Shown here piece after piece: positions 1-10,159 of a DNA stretch of 64,000 bases. The stretch's first letter is position 1. The number at the start of each line of letters is the position of its first letter. Source of the DNA: Pyrus communis (lineage: Eukaryota; Streptophyta; Magnoliopsida; Rosales; Rosaceae); assembly GCF_963583255.1 (NCBI RefSeq), contig NC_084803.1:25208428-25272427 (forward strand), written 5' to 3'. The notes under the pieces are model-generated. The model was given only the letters and a program-made list of their open reading frames with translations. It ran no database searches and was not told the origin of the DNA. A program made the translations under genes and the position numbers.

Positions 1-233
1 ATCCGTTGTGTTTAATGGATCTACACGTGTTTGCTTCGTATTTGTTACATTAAGTTGACTGTTATGTAAACTTCCATCAGGCAATATTTGGATTTTACTG
101 CGCTTTGTTATTGAATCTGTACGACTTGCCGTTTCACTGCCACCTCCATGGGATTGAGCAGTATTGGTGCTGGGCTACTTAAACATTTGGTGCTCTACAC
201 CATTAGAACGAACGATTGCTAGACATCTATATC
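1..233. other. Flank with no recognisable feature
   Basis: Unique-looking AT-rich DNA. I see no open frame of useful length, no RNA gene and no repeat structure. Confidence 0.5.
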
Positions 234-430
234 AAGGATTTTGATATCCGGATTTAACTTCGCTGCTGAAGAATTCAGCAGCAACTGCTGCTTACATCTA
301 ATTCCAATTGAATACGTGTCTGAGTTTTAATTAAAAAAATCAAAATTTGGATACGTGTTCAGCTAGGATTGGGTGTAAACAGCAGCTGCTGCTAAATTTG
401 CAGTAGCCAAGTCCAATTCTTGATATCCTT
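234..430. repeat. Small MITE-like inverted repeat
   Basis: Two imperfect arms face each other over about 195 bp. The left arm (from about 234) runs through GATATCCGG, then a GCTGCTGAA / CAGCAGCAACTGCTG stretch, then AATACGTGTC. The reverse complement of the right arm repeats the same order: GATATCAAG, TAGCAGCAGCTGCTG, AACACGTATCC. It could fold into one long hairpin. No transposase is present and no clean TSD was found, so the superfamily is open. An ordinary non-autonomous DNA element is the simplest reading. Confidence 0.55.
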
Positions 431-685
431 ACTCCGTTTCGCATATTTATTTTAGGTTAATTACACATAAGACGATTAACCCAAACTCGCAAAACTTTCA
501 GAAAATCAATTGATTGTTTGGTGTACAATTTATTATACCGTCTTATCAACCAAACTCTACTAGCGCTCTGAGAGATTTCTCTTTTAAACTTTAGAATTTT
601 TTTTCATTCAAATAACTTCCAACATGATATATTCAAGGTGATGACATGTTCCCATCAGCCCCACCTTAGGGTTTATATACCATGC

Positions 686-719
<34 letters not shown>

Positions 720-1805
720 GTATGTATATTTTAATTAGGATTATTCATAATTAATAACATGTGGATAAGCTTTTAAGTTGGTGCGGAGAAATGAGATTAG
801 TGATATAGCTCGGTTGTTTGCATTTGGCTTTATGGTTGATTGGGTTTGGATTAGATTGGACTAGATTGGAACATATCGAATTGGATTGGTTGGAGGGCGC
901 AATCAATAATTATGTAAGGAGTGACGACAGTTCGAGAGGGACAACATATCACCAATTGCGGCGCAGGGTTCATGCATATGATGATATATTACAAGGAAAG
1001 CAAGAGAGAGATGGATAGGCGTGTGGAGTGGAATTTGGATTCTTGGAGTTGCCCAAAGGCCAATTTGGCTTCATCACGCAAAGCAATGAGCCATTCCAAG
1101 TTGGAATTTCCAACCTGCCCCTCTACTTCAATTCACCATTCACCATGCAAATGTAGGGGCATTTCACCTTCCATTGATGATAAATTAATTAATCAAACAC
1201 AATTTAGGGGTAGCTTGAGATTGTTGTGCTGTGAAAAAAAATTGTTATTTTTAGAAGTAGGGGTAGAGCTGTTTTTGCTTTCTGCTATTTTTTACCCATG
1301 ATTTTGACAAAAATCACTTCTTCTTTTTTCATTTACCAAACACAATTTTAGCCCTAACTTATAAAAAGCTACTTTTAAAATAATTTCAACAATGCTAAAC
1401 TAGTCCTTAATCAAAACGGTACGCCAAATCAGAAATTAGTGGCTTTAAAAAATACATTAGTAAGAGTTCAAACCCAAGTTGAAAGTTTCAAACGTTTGTA
1501 GCTCCATGCATTTATTGGTAGAAAATAACCCTACATCTAGCTAGTGTATACATAATCTTGGCTCTCATAATAAGTACTAATCACATTGTCACATGAGACT
1601 TATGAGAGGATGAAAAGAAATGATATTACAATCGGGTAGAGATAAGTTTTTGTTGACAGCCGAGCAAAATTTGACTGCATTATTTAGGATAATTGTGTAA
1701 TATAAACGATAGACATAATTAAACAAAGTTGTATTAAGAGTTAAAATGTTGTGCGAGATTCTAGTAAGAAATAAGAGCTGAGTATATCATTTTCGTATGT
1801 ATACT
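431..1805. other. AT-rich intergenic DNA with a TA/TGTA microsatellite
   Basis: No supported gene. About 684-728 is a microsatellite of TA repeats followed by TGTA repeats. The short open frames here have no recognisable domain, and I read them as chance frames. Confidence 0.5.
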
Positions 1806-1872
1806 GTGACCGCGTCAAAGTGAAGTCCATCGCTTCTACAACACGTAATCTTTCTTTTTCAAAAAAAGAAAG

Positions 1873-1903
<31 letters not shown>

Positions 1904-1950
1904 TAAATTACATGTTGTATAAGTGATGGACTTCACTTTGACGCGGTCAC
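1806..1950. repeat. 145-bp near-perfect inverted repeat (hairpin)
   Basis: Positions 1806-1855 and 1901-1950 are reverse complements over about 50 bp with roughly five mismatches. They begin GTGACCGCGTCAAAG and end CTTTGACGCGGTCAC. The loop is an A-rich stretch of about 45 bp. A third partial copy of the arm core (TGGACTTCACTTTG) lies just outside at about 1966-1979. It may be a MITE or a foldback formed by local inverted duplication. A stable RNA hairpin would form if it were transcribed. Confidence 0.8.
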
Positions 1951-2872
1951 ACCTCGTTTCCTACGTGGACTTCACTTTGGAACTACACGGCACAAATTCA
2001 CTTCTAGTTTGTATTGGAATTTGGAAGTCCTCCAACATTTGCTTCCATCCCCAAACAACCAAAACTTAACAACAACGTTCAAATAAAAAAACACCATAAT
2101 CGCAACTCTCCAGATAAGAAATATAGAACCTTATTTTTCGAGTTAATATTACTATTTATTGATATTCGTTTTTCAAAAATGCTATATTTACTACTTATTT
2201 TTATCATCTATTTAATAGAGATAGGACCAACAGACACTGGCATATCTTATCTCTATTAGAGAGATGGTACAACTAAGTGATAAGTATAACATTATTCTTT
2301 GTATTTTCTTGTAAGTAAGAAGTTTCAAGTTCAAATGGAGGTGAAACGATATTCGAAAGATCACATTATAGCACTTCTGAAATAAAGATGTGACCCACTT
2401 GTATTAGTACGTCAAAATACCCGAATTTGGTACAATGTGAAGTATCAAACTGTGATTTTCCTAGGTTCACGCATTAAAGTATGAAATGAAGGGTGCATGA
2501 GCCATGTACAATGTAGTAGTACCAGGTGTATTAATCTGTACATTCATATTTGTATACAAATCCAACTTCGTTTACTTTTTTATTGTTTGTATGTATGCTA
2601 ACGTTTTTAGACAATCGTACCATTTTTTTAATTTCTATCAAAGCTGTTGAGTAGGGGTTCAGAGTTTGGCAGCGCTTACGTCTCATTTGTGTCTTGGACT
2701 TCGGGGGTGATGTGTTTTCCCTTAATTTGGTCGTGTCTTAGCATACATCATTCGTCTTTCTCGACGGACTTGTGTCTGTAAGATGTTTGTTTGGTATAGG
2801 GGATGGGGTCGGTGCATGGCAGGGAGACGGTGCTTGAAAATTTTATGAGCCAATTTTATTGAAAATGAGATT
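1951..2872. other. Intergenic stretch with a weak SINE-like remnant
   Basis: No supported gene. At about 2300-2345 the phrase TTGTAAGTAAGAAGTTTCAAG followed by a weak box-B-like GTTCAA resembles the two clearer SINE-like copies elsewhere in the window, so this may be a very old copy. The rest is unassigned. Confidence 0.35.
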
Positions 2873-2904
2873 TTGGATGCGGTTTTTAACCACCACGGTT
2901 TTTT

Positions 2905-3040
2905 TAGAACACGCTTTAATGATCAATGGTTAACAATGGCTTTAATTGGTGGGTTTACTAGAATAGGCATTAGTGAGATCACGGTTTTAGTAAATGATGC
3001 AGAGAAGGATAGGGATATTGATCCACAAGAAGTTTTTCAG
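2905..3040 (+). pseudogene. atpE: Plastid atpE fragment (NUPT-like)
   Basis: In one plus-strand frame this piece encodes about 42 residues matching my memory of the chloroplast ATP synthase epsilon subunit, including [24 protein letters not shown] and DIDPQE. The intact protein is about 133 residues and belongs to the thylakoid CF1 catalytic head. Here only the central part is present. The frame runs into unrelated residues on both sides (VFNHHGFF upstream, VFQFFIQV downstream), so it cannot encode the subunit. Sitting among nuclear transposons, it is most simply a short insertion of plastid DNA into the nucleus. Several replacements suggest it is not very recent. A nuclear-type delta/epsilon gene fragment is less likely. 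Confidence 0.8.
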
Positions 3041-3075
3041 TTTTTTATTCAAGTCTCTGACTTTCAATATTAATA

Positions 3076-3605
3076 GGGTGGAGTGTTGTTTTAATCTCTG
3101 AACTATCATCTCAGTAAAAATTAGGTCCCTAAATTATTATTTTTTTGTAAAATAAGACCTAAATTCATTAAAAATTGCTAACTTCATCCCTACATTATAT
3201 TCAAAACTATTTTATCCAATTTTTCGTCAACTTAAGCCACTGGACACAATGTAATACCGCTATTTTTTTGCCTATAAGCCCACATTTCATATAGGTTGCA
3301 AATCTAACGTCTAATTTACCCTCCGAAGTTAACTTACACAATTTCTTATGAAAAACTACCAATTTACCCTTCAAAGTTAACTCCATACATTCTTTCTTTA
3401 TGAAAAACTACCAATCTACCCTCCAATGTGTATCACATGCAAGTAACATGACTTAAATTGATGGAAAATTGAATATAGTAACTTTGAATATAATATTAGG
3501 GATGTAATTGGTAGATTTTTATAATAAAATGATTGATTTTTCTGGAAAAAATAGTTTAGGGACCTAATTTTAATTGAGGTGATAATTTAAGGACTTAATT
3601 TACCC
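3076..3605. mobile_element. Mutator-type MITE, 530 bp, 9-bp TSD
   Basis: A perfect 9-bp direct repeat ATATTAATA flanks the element at 3067-3075 and 3606-3614. The termini read GGGTGGAG inward on the left and GGGTAAATTAAG on the reverse complement of the right. Imperfect inverted arms extend about 160-170 bp. They share AATTAGGTCCCTAAA and ATTATATTCAAA. The centre holds about 2.5 copies of a short tandem unit around CTACCAATTTACCC. A 9-bp TSD with long TIRs is the signature of Mutator-like elements. No coding capacity is present. Confidence 0.85.
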
Positions 3606-3815
3606 ATATTAATATATTAATGTATTTTGATATTAGTTATTTTCTTTTTGAACTTCAAATTGGTTTTGTAGTTGTCTATATTCATATTATTTTAAATAAA
3701 ATACATGATTTGTGAGCTTGAAAATATTAAAACATAAAAAATTCAAAATTAATAGAGAAAATCATGTTTTGCCGTAAAAAGAATATGTACATATAAAAAT
3801 AAGAAACATATTGTA

Positions 3816-3851
<36 letters not shown>

Positions 3852-3864
3852 TATATACTCATAT

Positions 3865-5130
3865 TGTTGGGGACTTTTAGGTCGAGGTGAACTTGGGTTT
3901 TGAGTACGTCCTCTCATCTCCCTTGGTTCATATTCGTACCAGGTCCTGGAATATCTCAAAAGAGTTAGCTTGTCTTAGGAAATACCCCTGGTAAGATCAA
4001 TGACTCGAAGATAGCATGATCAGGATAATGACTTGCTCAAGTGAAACGAGGTGTGAAAGCTAGAAGATTACTAGTTTAACATGATAGAGAAAGGGTTTGC
4101 ATGGTTGCATGGCATTGTTGGCTGGATGATTTGGGCTTCCCTAAGGGCAATCACAAGGCTTTTAATGGCCAGGATTTTCAGTGGAAGGTTATGGGTAATA
4201 CTAAGGTTGCATGGACGATGATTCTTGAGGCTTAAAGGATGTTTCTGGGCTAACAGGGTCTTCTGGATATATTTCCAAGGTGGTGCTTCTTGGTTCTGTC
4301 TCTCTATTCCTCCTTCGTTTTGCTTAATGACTTATCTCCCTTTTTTGTAAGTGAAATGTTCTTCTTTAAGCTTCAAAGGGATCTCCTTTTGTGGCTTAGT
4401 CTTCTATTTCCTTTCTCCCTAGCTCTCCTACTATTTCTCTTTTGGTGTAAGGTAGCTGCACTATAGAAACCTACATTCTGCTTCTTCTCGAGGCGCAGCT
4501 TTCCCAGGCCAGCCTTCTACAGGCACTACTTCAGGTAGCGCGCCTCATGGCTTTCACGTGTTGGTTATATGTGCAAGCTAGGAAGGGAAAGTCATCATTA
4601 AATGACTGACTTGCTGGGTTTAGAGTGCATTTAATGCTGGAATCTAGTTTAGTCCTAACTAAGAGAGTTGGCTTGCTAGGGAAAGAGGCAAACTAGGTTA
4701 GTTCTCTCTCAATGCTTGCCTACGTGAAATGCAAAGGGTATGGGCTTGGATCCTTCTCAATGCTTGCCTACGTGAAATGCAAAGGGTATGGGCTTGGATC
4801 CTTAGGCCCCCAAGCAGCCCAAAGTCTTCAATAACCCCAATTTCGCATAGGCACAGCAACACCACAATTCACTTGACAAGCCCTAAGCATGTGACTTGGG
4901 CTTAGCATAACTAGTGACTAGTATGAAGAAGCTTGGCATGATGAATTGACATGAGCATGGATTGATTTGTAGAAATATCCGGCTTACTTACTGTGGCGTG
5001 GCATGCTTGTAAATATATTTGCTTCTCGATCCCGCACCTCGGCATGTGTTTGGGCTTTAATGAAAGCTTGCATAACAACTGTGCCTTAAGATTTAGTTAG
5101 GTTTGTACATGACATTTTTGGGACTCAACA
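3865..5130. mobile_element. Solo LTR, 1266 bp, TSD CATAT
   Basis: The segment begins TGTTGGGGAC and ends GGGACTCAACA, giving the TG...CA ends and short inverted termini of an LTR. The 5-bp repeat CATAT sits directly outside both ends (3860-3864 and 5131-5135). No internal region or second LTR is present, so this is a solo LTR left by unequal recombination. Inside it, 4707-4803 is an almost exact tandem duplication with a 48-bp period. The parent retrotransposon superfamily cannot be told from the LTR alone. Confidence 0.8.
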
Positions 5131-5135
5131 CATAT

Positions 5136-5229
5136 GTACTTTTGTCAAACCAACAAAAAAATTAATCTACCATAAAACTTTTAGTAGATTTTTCCAATCC
5201 TAAAACATGGTTACATTCTTTAAAGCCAC

Positions 5230-5273
<44 letters not shown>

Positions 5274-5845
5274 CATTATGCTTAAAACATGATAAATTTC
5301 TTCAAATAAGCTTTCATGGACACATTCTCAACTCAAACAAAAAAAGAATGTACCCTACAAAGTATGATTTCTTAAATAGTAATTCATGGCTACAAACTCG
5401 ATATAGGTACCCTATACTGTACCACTATCATTAGTAATATATATGAGTATATAACTCATGAGATGGTAATTCTTGGCTACAAACTCGATTTATGTACCAT
5501 GACAAATAAAATAGGGAACGAATAATCTTTTGTAAAAGAAATTGAAATGAGATAATCCTGTTAATTGGCTAGGAATAAGTCGTTCAAAATAAAATAAAAT
5601 ATAATAAATAATATAATAAATAAAAAATAAAAACTTCCCATTAACAATTTTTCCAACAGCCAAGGCTATAAAATAGGGAATGAATAAATACTATCTCTAA
5701 ATACCAAATAAAAATTGCTGACATTTAAAATATTTATCATTAAAATATGAAGTGAAAACAGTCAAGACACTTTGATCAAAAACTAGTTTCTCCTCTAAAA
5801 ATTAAGAGAGCCTTACTTATAGAGACAAAAATACGTATCATATTT
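5136..5845. other. AT-rich spacer with a TAA microsatellite
   Basis: No gene seen. About 5228-5272 is a trinucleotide (TAA/AAT) microsatellite. The rest is low-complexity AT-rich sequence up to the inferred edge of the Mutator-like element. Confidence 0.5.
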
Positions 5846-6489
5846 CACACAACTCCACAACATTTAAAACATTTCAAGGAGGGACAAAAAACCCAATAAC
5901 ATAAACCCAAGGCCAACCCAAAACGGACCGACTAAATTAAGGCATGTGCCCCTCGACTATAACCATTAATAAACGGACACATTATCCACTACACAACAAA
6001 AAATCATAAAAATGAACCGGTTTCCTTATTCAATACTGCAAACTGAGGGTTTCATCTTCCCCAAACCTATCATTTCAAACACTATCACGCAAAAAGATCT
6101 TTCGCAAAAAAAAAAAAAAAAAAAAACCCTAAAATCTCCATAGATTTTGACTGTTTCAAGCTAGATTTTCAGTATGTGATACACACGTTCAGCCAGATTT
6201 CCAGAAGATCAATCTTCAAAGGTTTTTCCACCACTCAAAATCATTCTTTTTGCATGATTATATTTCGAACTCTGTCAAAAACGAATGCATTATCAAAGTT
6301 TTGGATGCATTATCAAGTGTTTTTGCACTTGTTTTTGCAAAAGACACTTTCAGAAAATTGTCAAAATCGCATGCATTATTAAGTGTTTATTACACTTGAT
6401 TTTACAAAAAAATTTAGTATTTCAATGTTTTAGATGTTTCAGTTTCGCTTTTTCAGTTTATATGTATATTGATTCTTCAACAACATCTA

Positions 6490-6574
6490 GAAAAAAATAA
6501 ATTAATATGCTTAATTTTGTGAGTAAAAACCTGGAAAAAAATAAATTAATATGCTTAATTTTGTGAGTAAAAAC
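6490..6574 (+). repeat. 44-bp exact tandem duplication
   Basis: A 41-bp stretch starting GAAAAAAATAAATTAATATG is repeated at 6534-6574 with a 44-bp period and no visible mismatch. It lies in the 5' leader region of the ULP1-like gene. Confidence 0.85.
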
Positions 6575-7046
6575 ATTAACCATCTAGGTTGATGTTGTAT
6601 TTTGTACTGATGCTGCACTTTGCATTGACGCTGCACTTTGTAAATTAATTATAGTTCTACTTTTTTACTGTAAATTGGTTCTGCACATAAATATGTTGTA
6701 GAAAAAGAATAAAGGAATCTACATCAAGCTTGTGTTAAAAACAATTATGTATCTACATTGTTCACTAATTGATGCTGCATATAACTTGTGCGTTAAGTGA
6801 TACTGCATATAGCTTGTGCGCTAAATGATGCTGCATCTAGCTTGCGTGCTAAGCATCTGCCATTTGCATCTAGTTTGTCATTTATATGGCTTCATATTAT
6901 TTAATTATTTATTATACTCATTATCGTTTCATGTTTTTTATGAAGATGTTGCCAAAAGTAAAACATTTTGCAACCAAAAAGAAATCACCTCAAAAACCGC
7001 ATGCCATAAAGCGTCGGATGACAGATGATAAATAAGACTGAATCGC

Positions 7047-9540
7047 ATGGCCTTTGCAGAACTATTACAAAAGCTCAAGCCAAAACTTGATGAAAAACCA
7101 GAAGTCTTGGCATTCATATATAAGTCACCTTTTAATAGACTTATGAAAGCTTACGTAAAAGGTGAATTACAAATAAAGAAATTAGACTGAGATGTCATAC
7201 ATGTAGCAAATTGGTATGACGCTGAAAAAGGGATGTTCAAATTCAAAAATGGATATTGCAAAGTAAATGCTGATGATGTCCAACACATATTTGGGATACC
7301 AACCCGAGGCAGAGAAGCCCTTCAGCCAACAAGAGACTCAAGAATCCCAAAGCCAAAAGAAAACAGATTTGTTGATAAATACTTCTTAGAAATGACAAGA
7401 ATCAGTAGAAGAGAAATTGCACAAGCAATTCAAGTTGCATTTGATACTAGGACAATAGAAGAGAATCAAGATGCAACATACCTTATAATTCCATATTTGC
7501 TTAACACAAATTTGCTTGGGAGCTCAACAGAGAAACTCCGTTGGAGTTTGGCCAAGAATTGTAACTCCATCAATAACATAAATTAGTACAACTGGGCCAA
7601 GGAAATAGCAAGATACTTAATGGAATCAATTGATAGAACATAGAAGAGGAAAAGAGACAAACAACCAACTATCAATGGTGATGTTGTGCTTTTACTGGTA
7701 AGCAAACAAAAACTAATAAAAAAAATTAGTTTTTGTCATTTTACAAAAATATACAAAATCTTTAACTTTTATTTTGTCTACAGTATTGGATTTGTGATCA
7801 CACCCCAATCATCAAACCAATAGAAGGAAAAGAGAAACGCTTGCCAACAGTAGCAAAGTGGGAATTGCCAGTTTTGCATGAAAAAATCTATAAAGAAGCA
7901 AATGAAAATTTAGAGGTAAAGATGATATTGCATATACTTTTATGTAAAATATGATTCTACATGTACTTTGTGTGAAAAAAAATATTCTGCATATGCTTAT
8001 TGTGTGTTGTTTTCAAAGTATCAAAAAACATAACCTTTAACCCTTTCACATATGGACAATGCAAAACCAATTGAGGAGTTAGTTGAACAACGATCAGAAG
8101 ATGATGATGATGACGACTTTGTCGATCCTCCACCTGCATCAAAAAAGAGGAAAATTGATACTTGAATATGATCCTGCACAACCTCCACAAGATGATCAAG
8201 TTGCTGGAAAAAAAAAGATGACGACAATGATGAAAGAAGAATATCAGGCAAAATGGCAAAAGGTGATGCTGATGATGAGATGGATAACGTTCAATAGTTA
8301 GAACATGATGATGATGAAAAAACAGTTTTAGACGTGTCGTACAAAGGCAATGATCAAACAGATGATGAAGATATACAAATAGCATTGGCTGAATGGAAGA
8401 TGAAAACACAAAGCCAAGATAAGCTCAAAAATCAAGACAATAACCCAGTAGACAAAATGGTTAATTAAAAAACAAGCTAATTCTGCTTAAATTTTGTGTT
8501 TATATTTTATATAAAATCATGAGTTTGCCATAAAAAAAAAATATTAAAATGCCATCAACTGAATGATTCTGGTATAACTGATGCTACATGTTAATTATGG
8601 TATAACTAGTGATATATACTAATTCTAGTAGAACTGGTGCTGCATACTAATTATAGTATAACTGATGTTGCATATTAATTTTTTATCACTGATGCTGGAT
8701 ATTAATTCTTGTATAAGTAATAATGCATGCTAAAAACTTATATAAGTAATGATGCACACTAAAAAAATATAAAAGCAATGATGCATACTAATTCTTCTAT
8801 AACTAAAATAATGAATAATAAAATTTGATTCATATTCTTAATTCTCTTATAATTGATGATGCATGATTATTCTGCTATAAACTGAAGCTTTGTGATTATA
8901 ATCCATAACTGATGCTGCATAATTATTCTGTTATAAAATTGAAGTTTTGTCATTATAATCCATAACTAATGCTGCATACTAAATCTTTGTATAAGTAATA
9001 ATTCATACCAATTCTTGAATTTGAATACCATTAGGAGGAAGAGGGTGGAGAACAAAATGAAAATGAAAATCACTTTGACACACTAATTGATAGTCAGAGT
9101 ATCTTTGGCATCCAAATTCCAAATGACCAAGTCTAAGATGATCAAAATGTTGCACATGATACTGCCTATCCAACTGTTGAAAATGAAGAAAGAAGTGCAG
9201 ACATCACAGACATGGACACGACTGAAATTGATAGGGTAATCAGTAATGTGATTAATTTCCATACAGAAGAGGCAATACAAAAAGAGGCTCCAAGTACATC
9301 AATTGAAAAATCAATCTCTATAGTGCAAGTAGTGGCAGTGCAAAAAGAGCCTCAAAGTACTTCAATCCAAGAATCAATTCTTGTAATGCAAACTTATTTT
9401 ACAAAGATGATTGTGGTGTTTTTGTGCTGTACTACATCTGAACAATAGCAAACGGCGAAAAAATGAAAAATCCTTAACCAAGCAGGAAGTCAACTGTCTG
9501 CGCCGTGATATTGCATCTCAAATAATACATCATAGATTGA
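7047..9540 (+). pseudogene. ULP1-like protease gene of the MULE, broken
   Basis: An ATG at 7047 opens a frame related to the plant-transposon ULP1 (C48 cysteine protease) family. It runs to about 7698 through three in-frame stops: TGA near 7187, TAG at 7584-7586, and another TAG near 7640. A GT-AG intron is clear at about 7699-7782 (donor CTGGTAAGC, acceptor CTACAG), followed by an exon with YWICDHTP and a donor near 7914. An acidic, lysine-rich linker follows (8050-8400; runs of Asp and a KKRK basic patch). Near 9395-9420 an out-of-frame piece reads DDCGVFVLYYI, the catalytic-cysteine end of a ULP1 domain. The region expected to carry the catalytic His and Asp is absent, so a deletion removed most of the protease domain. 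Substrate in life would be SUMO-like conjugates. Confidence 0.65.
8570..9010 (+). repeat. Degenerate ~35-bp tandem units carrying TGATGCTGCAT
   Basis: About a dozen degenerate units of 30-40 bp run head to tail. Each has a core like ACTGATGCTGCATACT followed by an A/T-rich TAATTCTAGTATAA-type spacer. The same core recurs at 6600-6850, about 9985, 11235, 12660-12790 and 12890-13300, always in plus-strand orientation whichever gene it lies in. See the separate observation. Confidence 0.7.
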
Positions 9541-10159
9541 GCTAGAGCATGAAGTTTGAGGAGCAAAAATAAGCAGCTGAAGTAAATGACAAACAAAAAT
9601 CATCTTGAACCGAAAAAAAAAATATATATATATATATATATAAATATATGTATGTATGTATGTATCTATGTGTGTATATATATATATATAACTGGTCTTC
9701 TAACATTTTAATTGTTATGAACTTTAATGTATTGTTATAACTCACTTTTGCAAAAGAAAAAATTACATATATTTTTTGAATGTTACATTTCTTTTTTAAT
9801 CTATCCATTTCAAATGTTACATAGCTTTTTCAATCTGTTTATTCATTTTCTCCATGACAGAAAATTTGCAAAATTGGGAATAACAAACTTATCCCAATAA
9901 CTCCTTGTTAGTTATAAAAAAAAACATGAACTCAATTGCTAAAAATTGATTCTTCATAAATTGGGGGACAAAAAATTGCAAAATACAAAAACTGATGCTG
10001 CATACAAAACGTATAACATGATTTTGCATAAAATCAAAAACTTATTCTACATGAAAAATAAAAAAAAATTGATATGATAACAAACTCTCGAATACAAAAA
10101 ATCCAAAACTCAAAAAATAAAAATAAAGGCTGACATGTCTGCTTGTTGTGGTGAGAAGT

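Noticed and set aside
818..1301. Two overlapping plus-strand frames of 66 and 126 residues
   Set aside because: No recognisable domain, overlapping frames and AT-rich repeat-like surroundings. I could not support a gene.
7957..8409. Minus-strand 150-residue His/Ser-rich frame
   Set aside because: It is the antisense of the GAT/GAC-rich acidic linker of the ULP1-like gene. The His-rich composition is a complementarity artefact.
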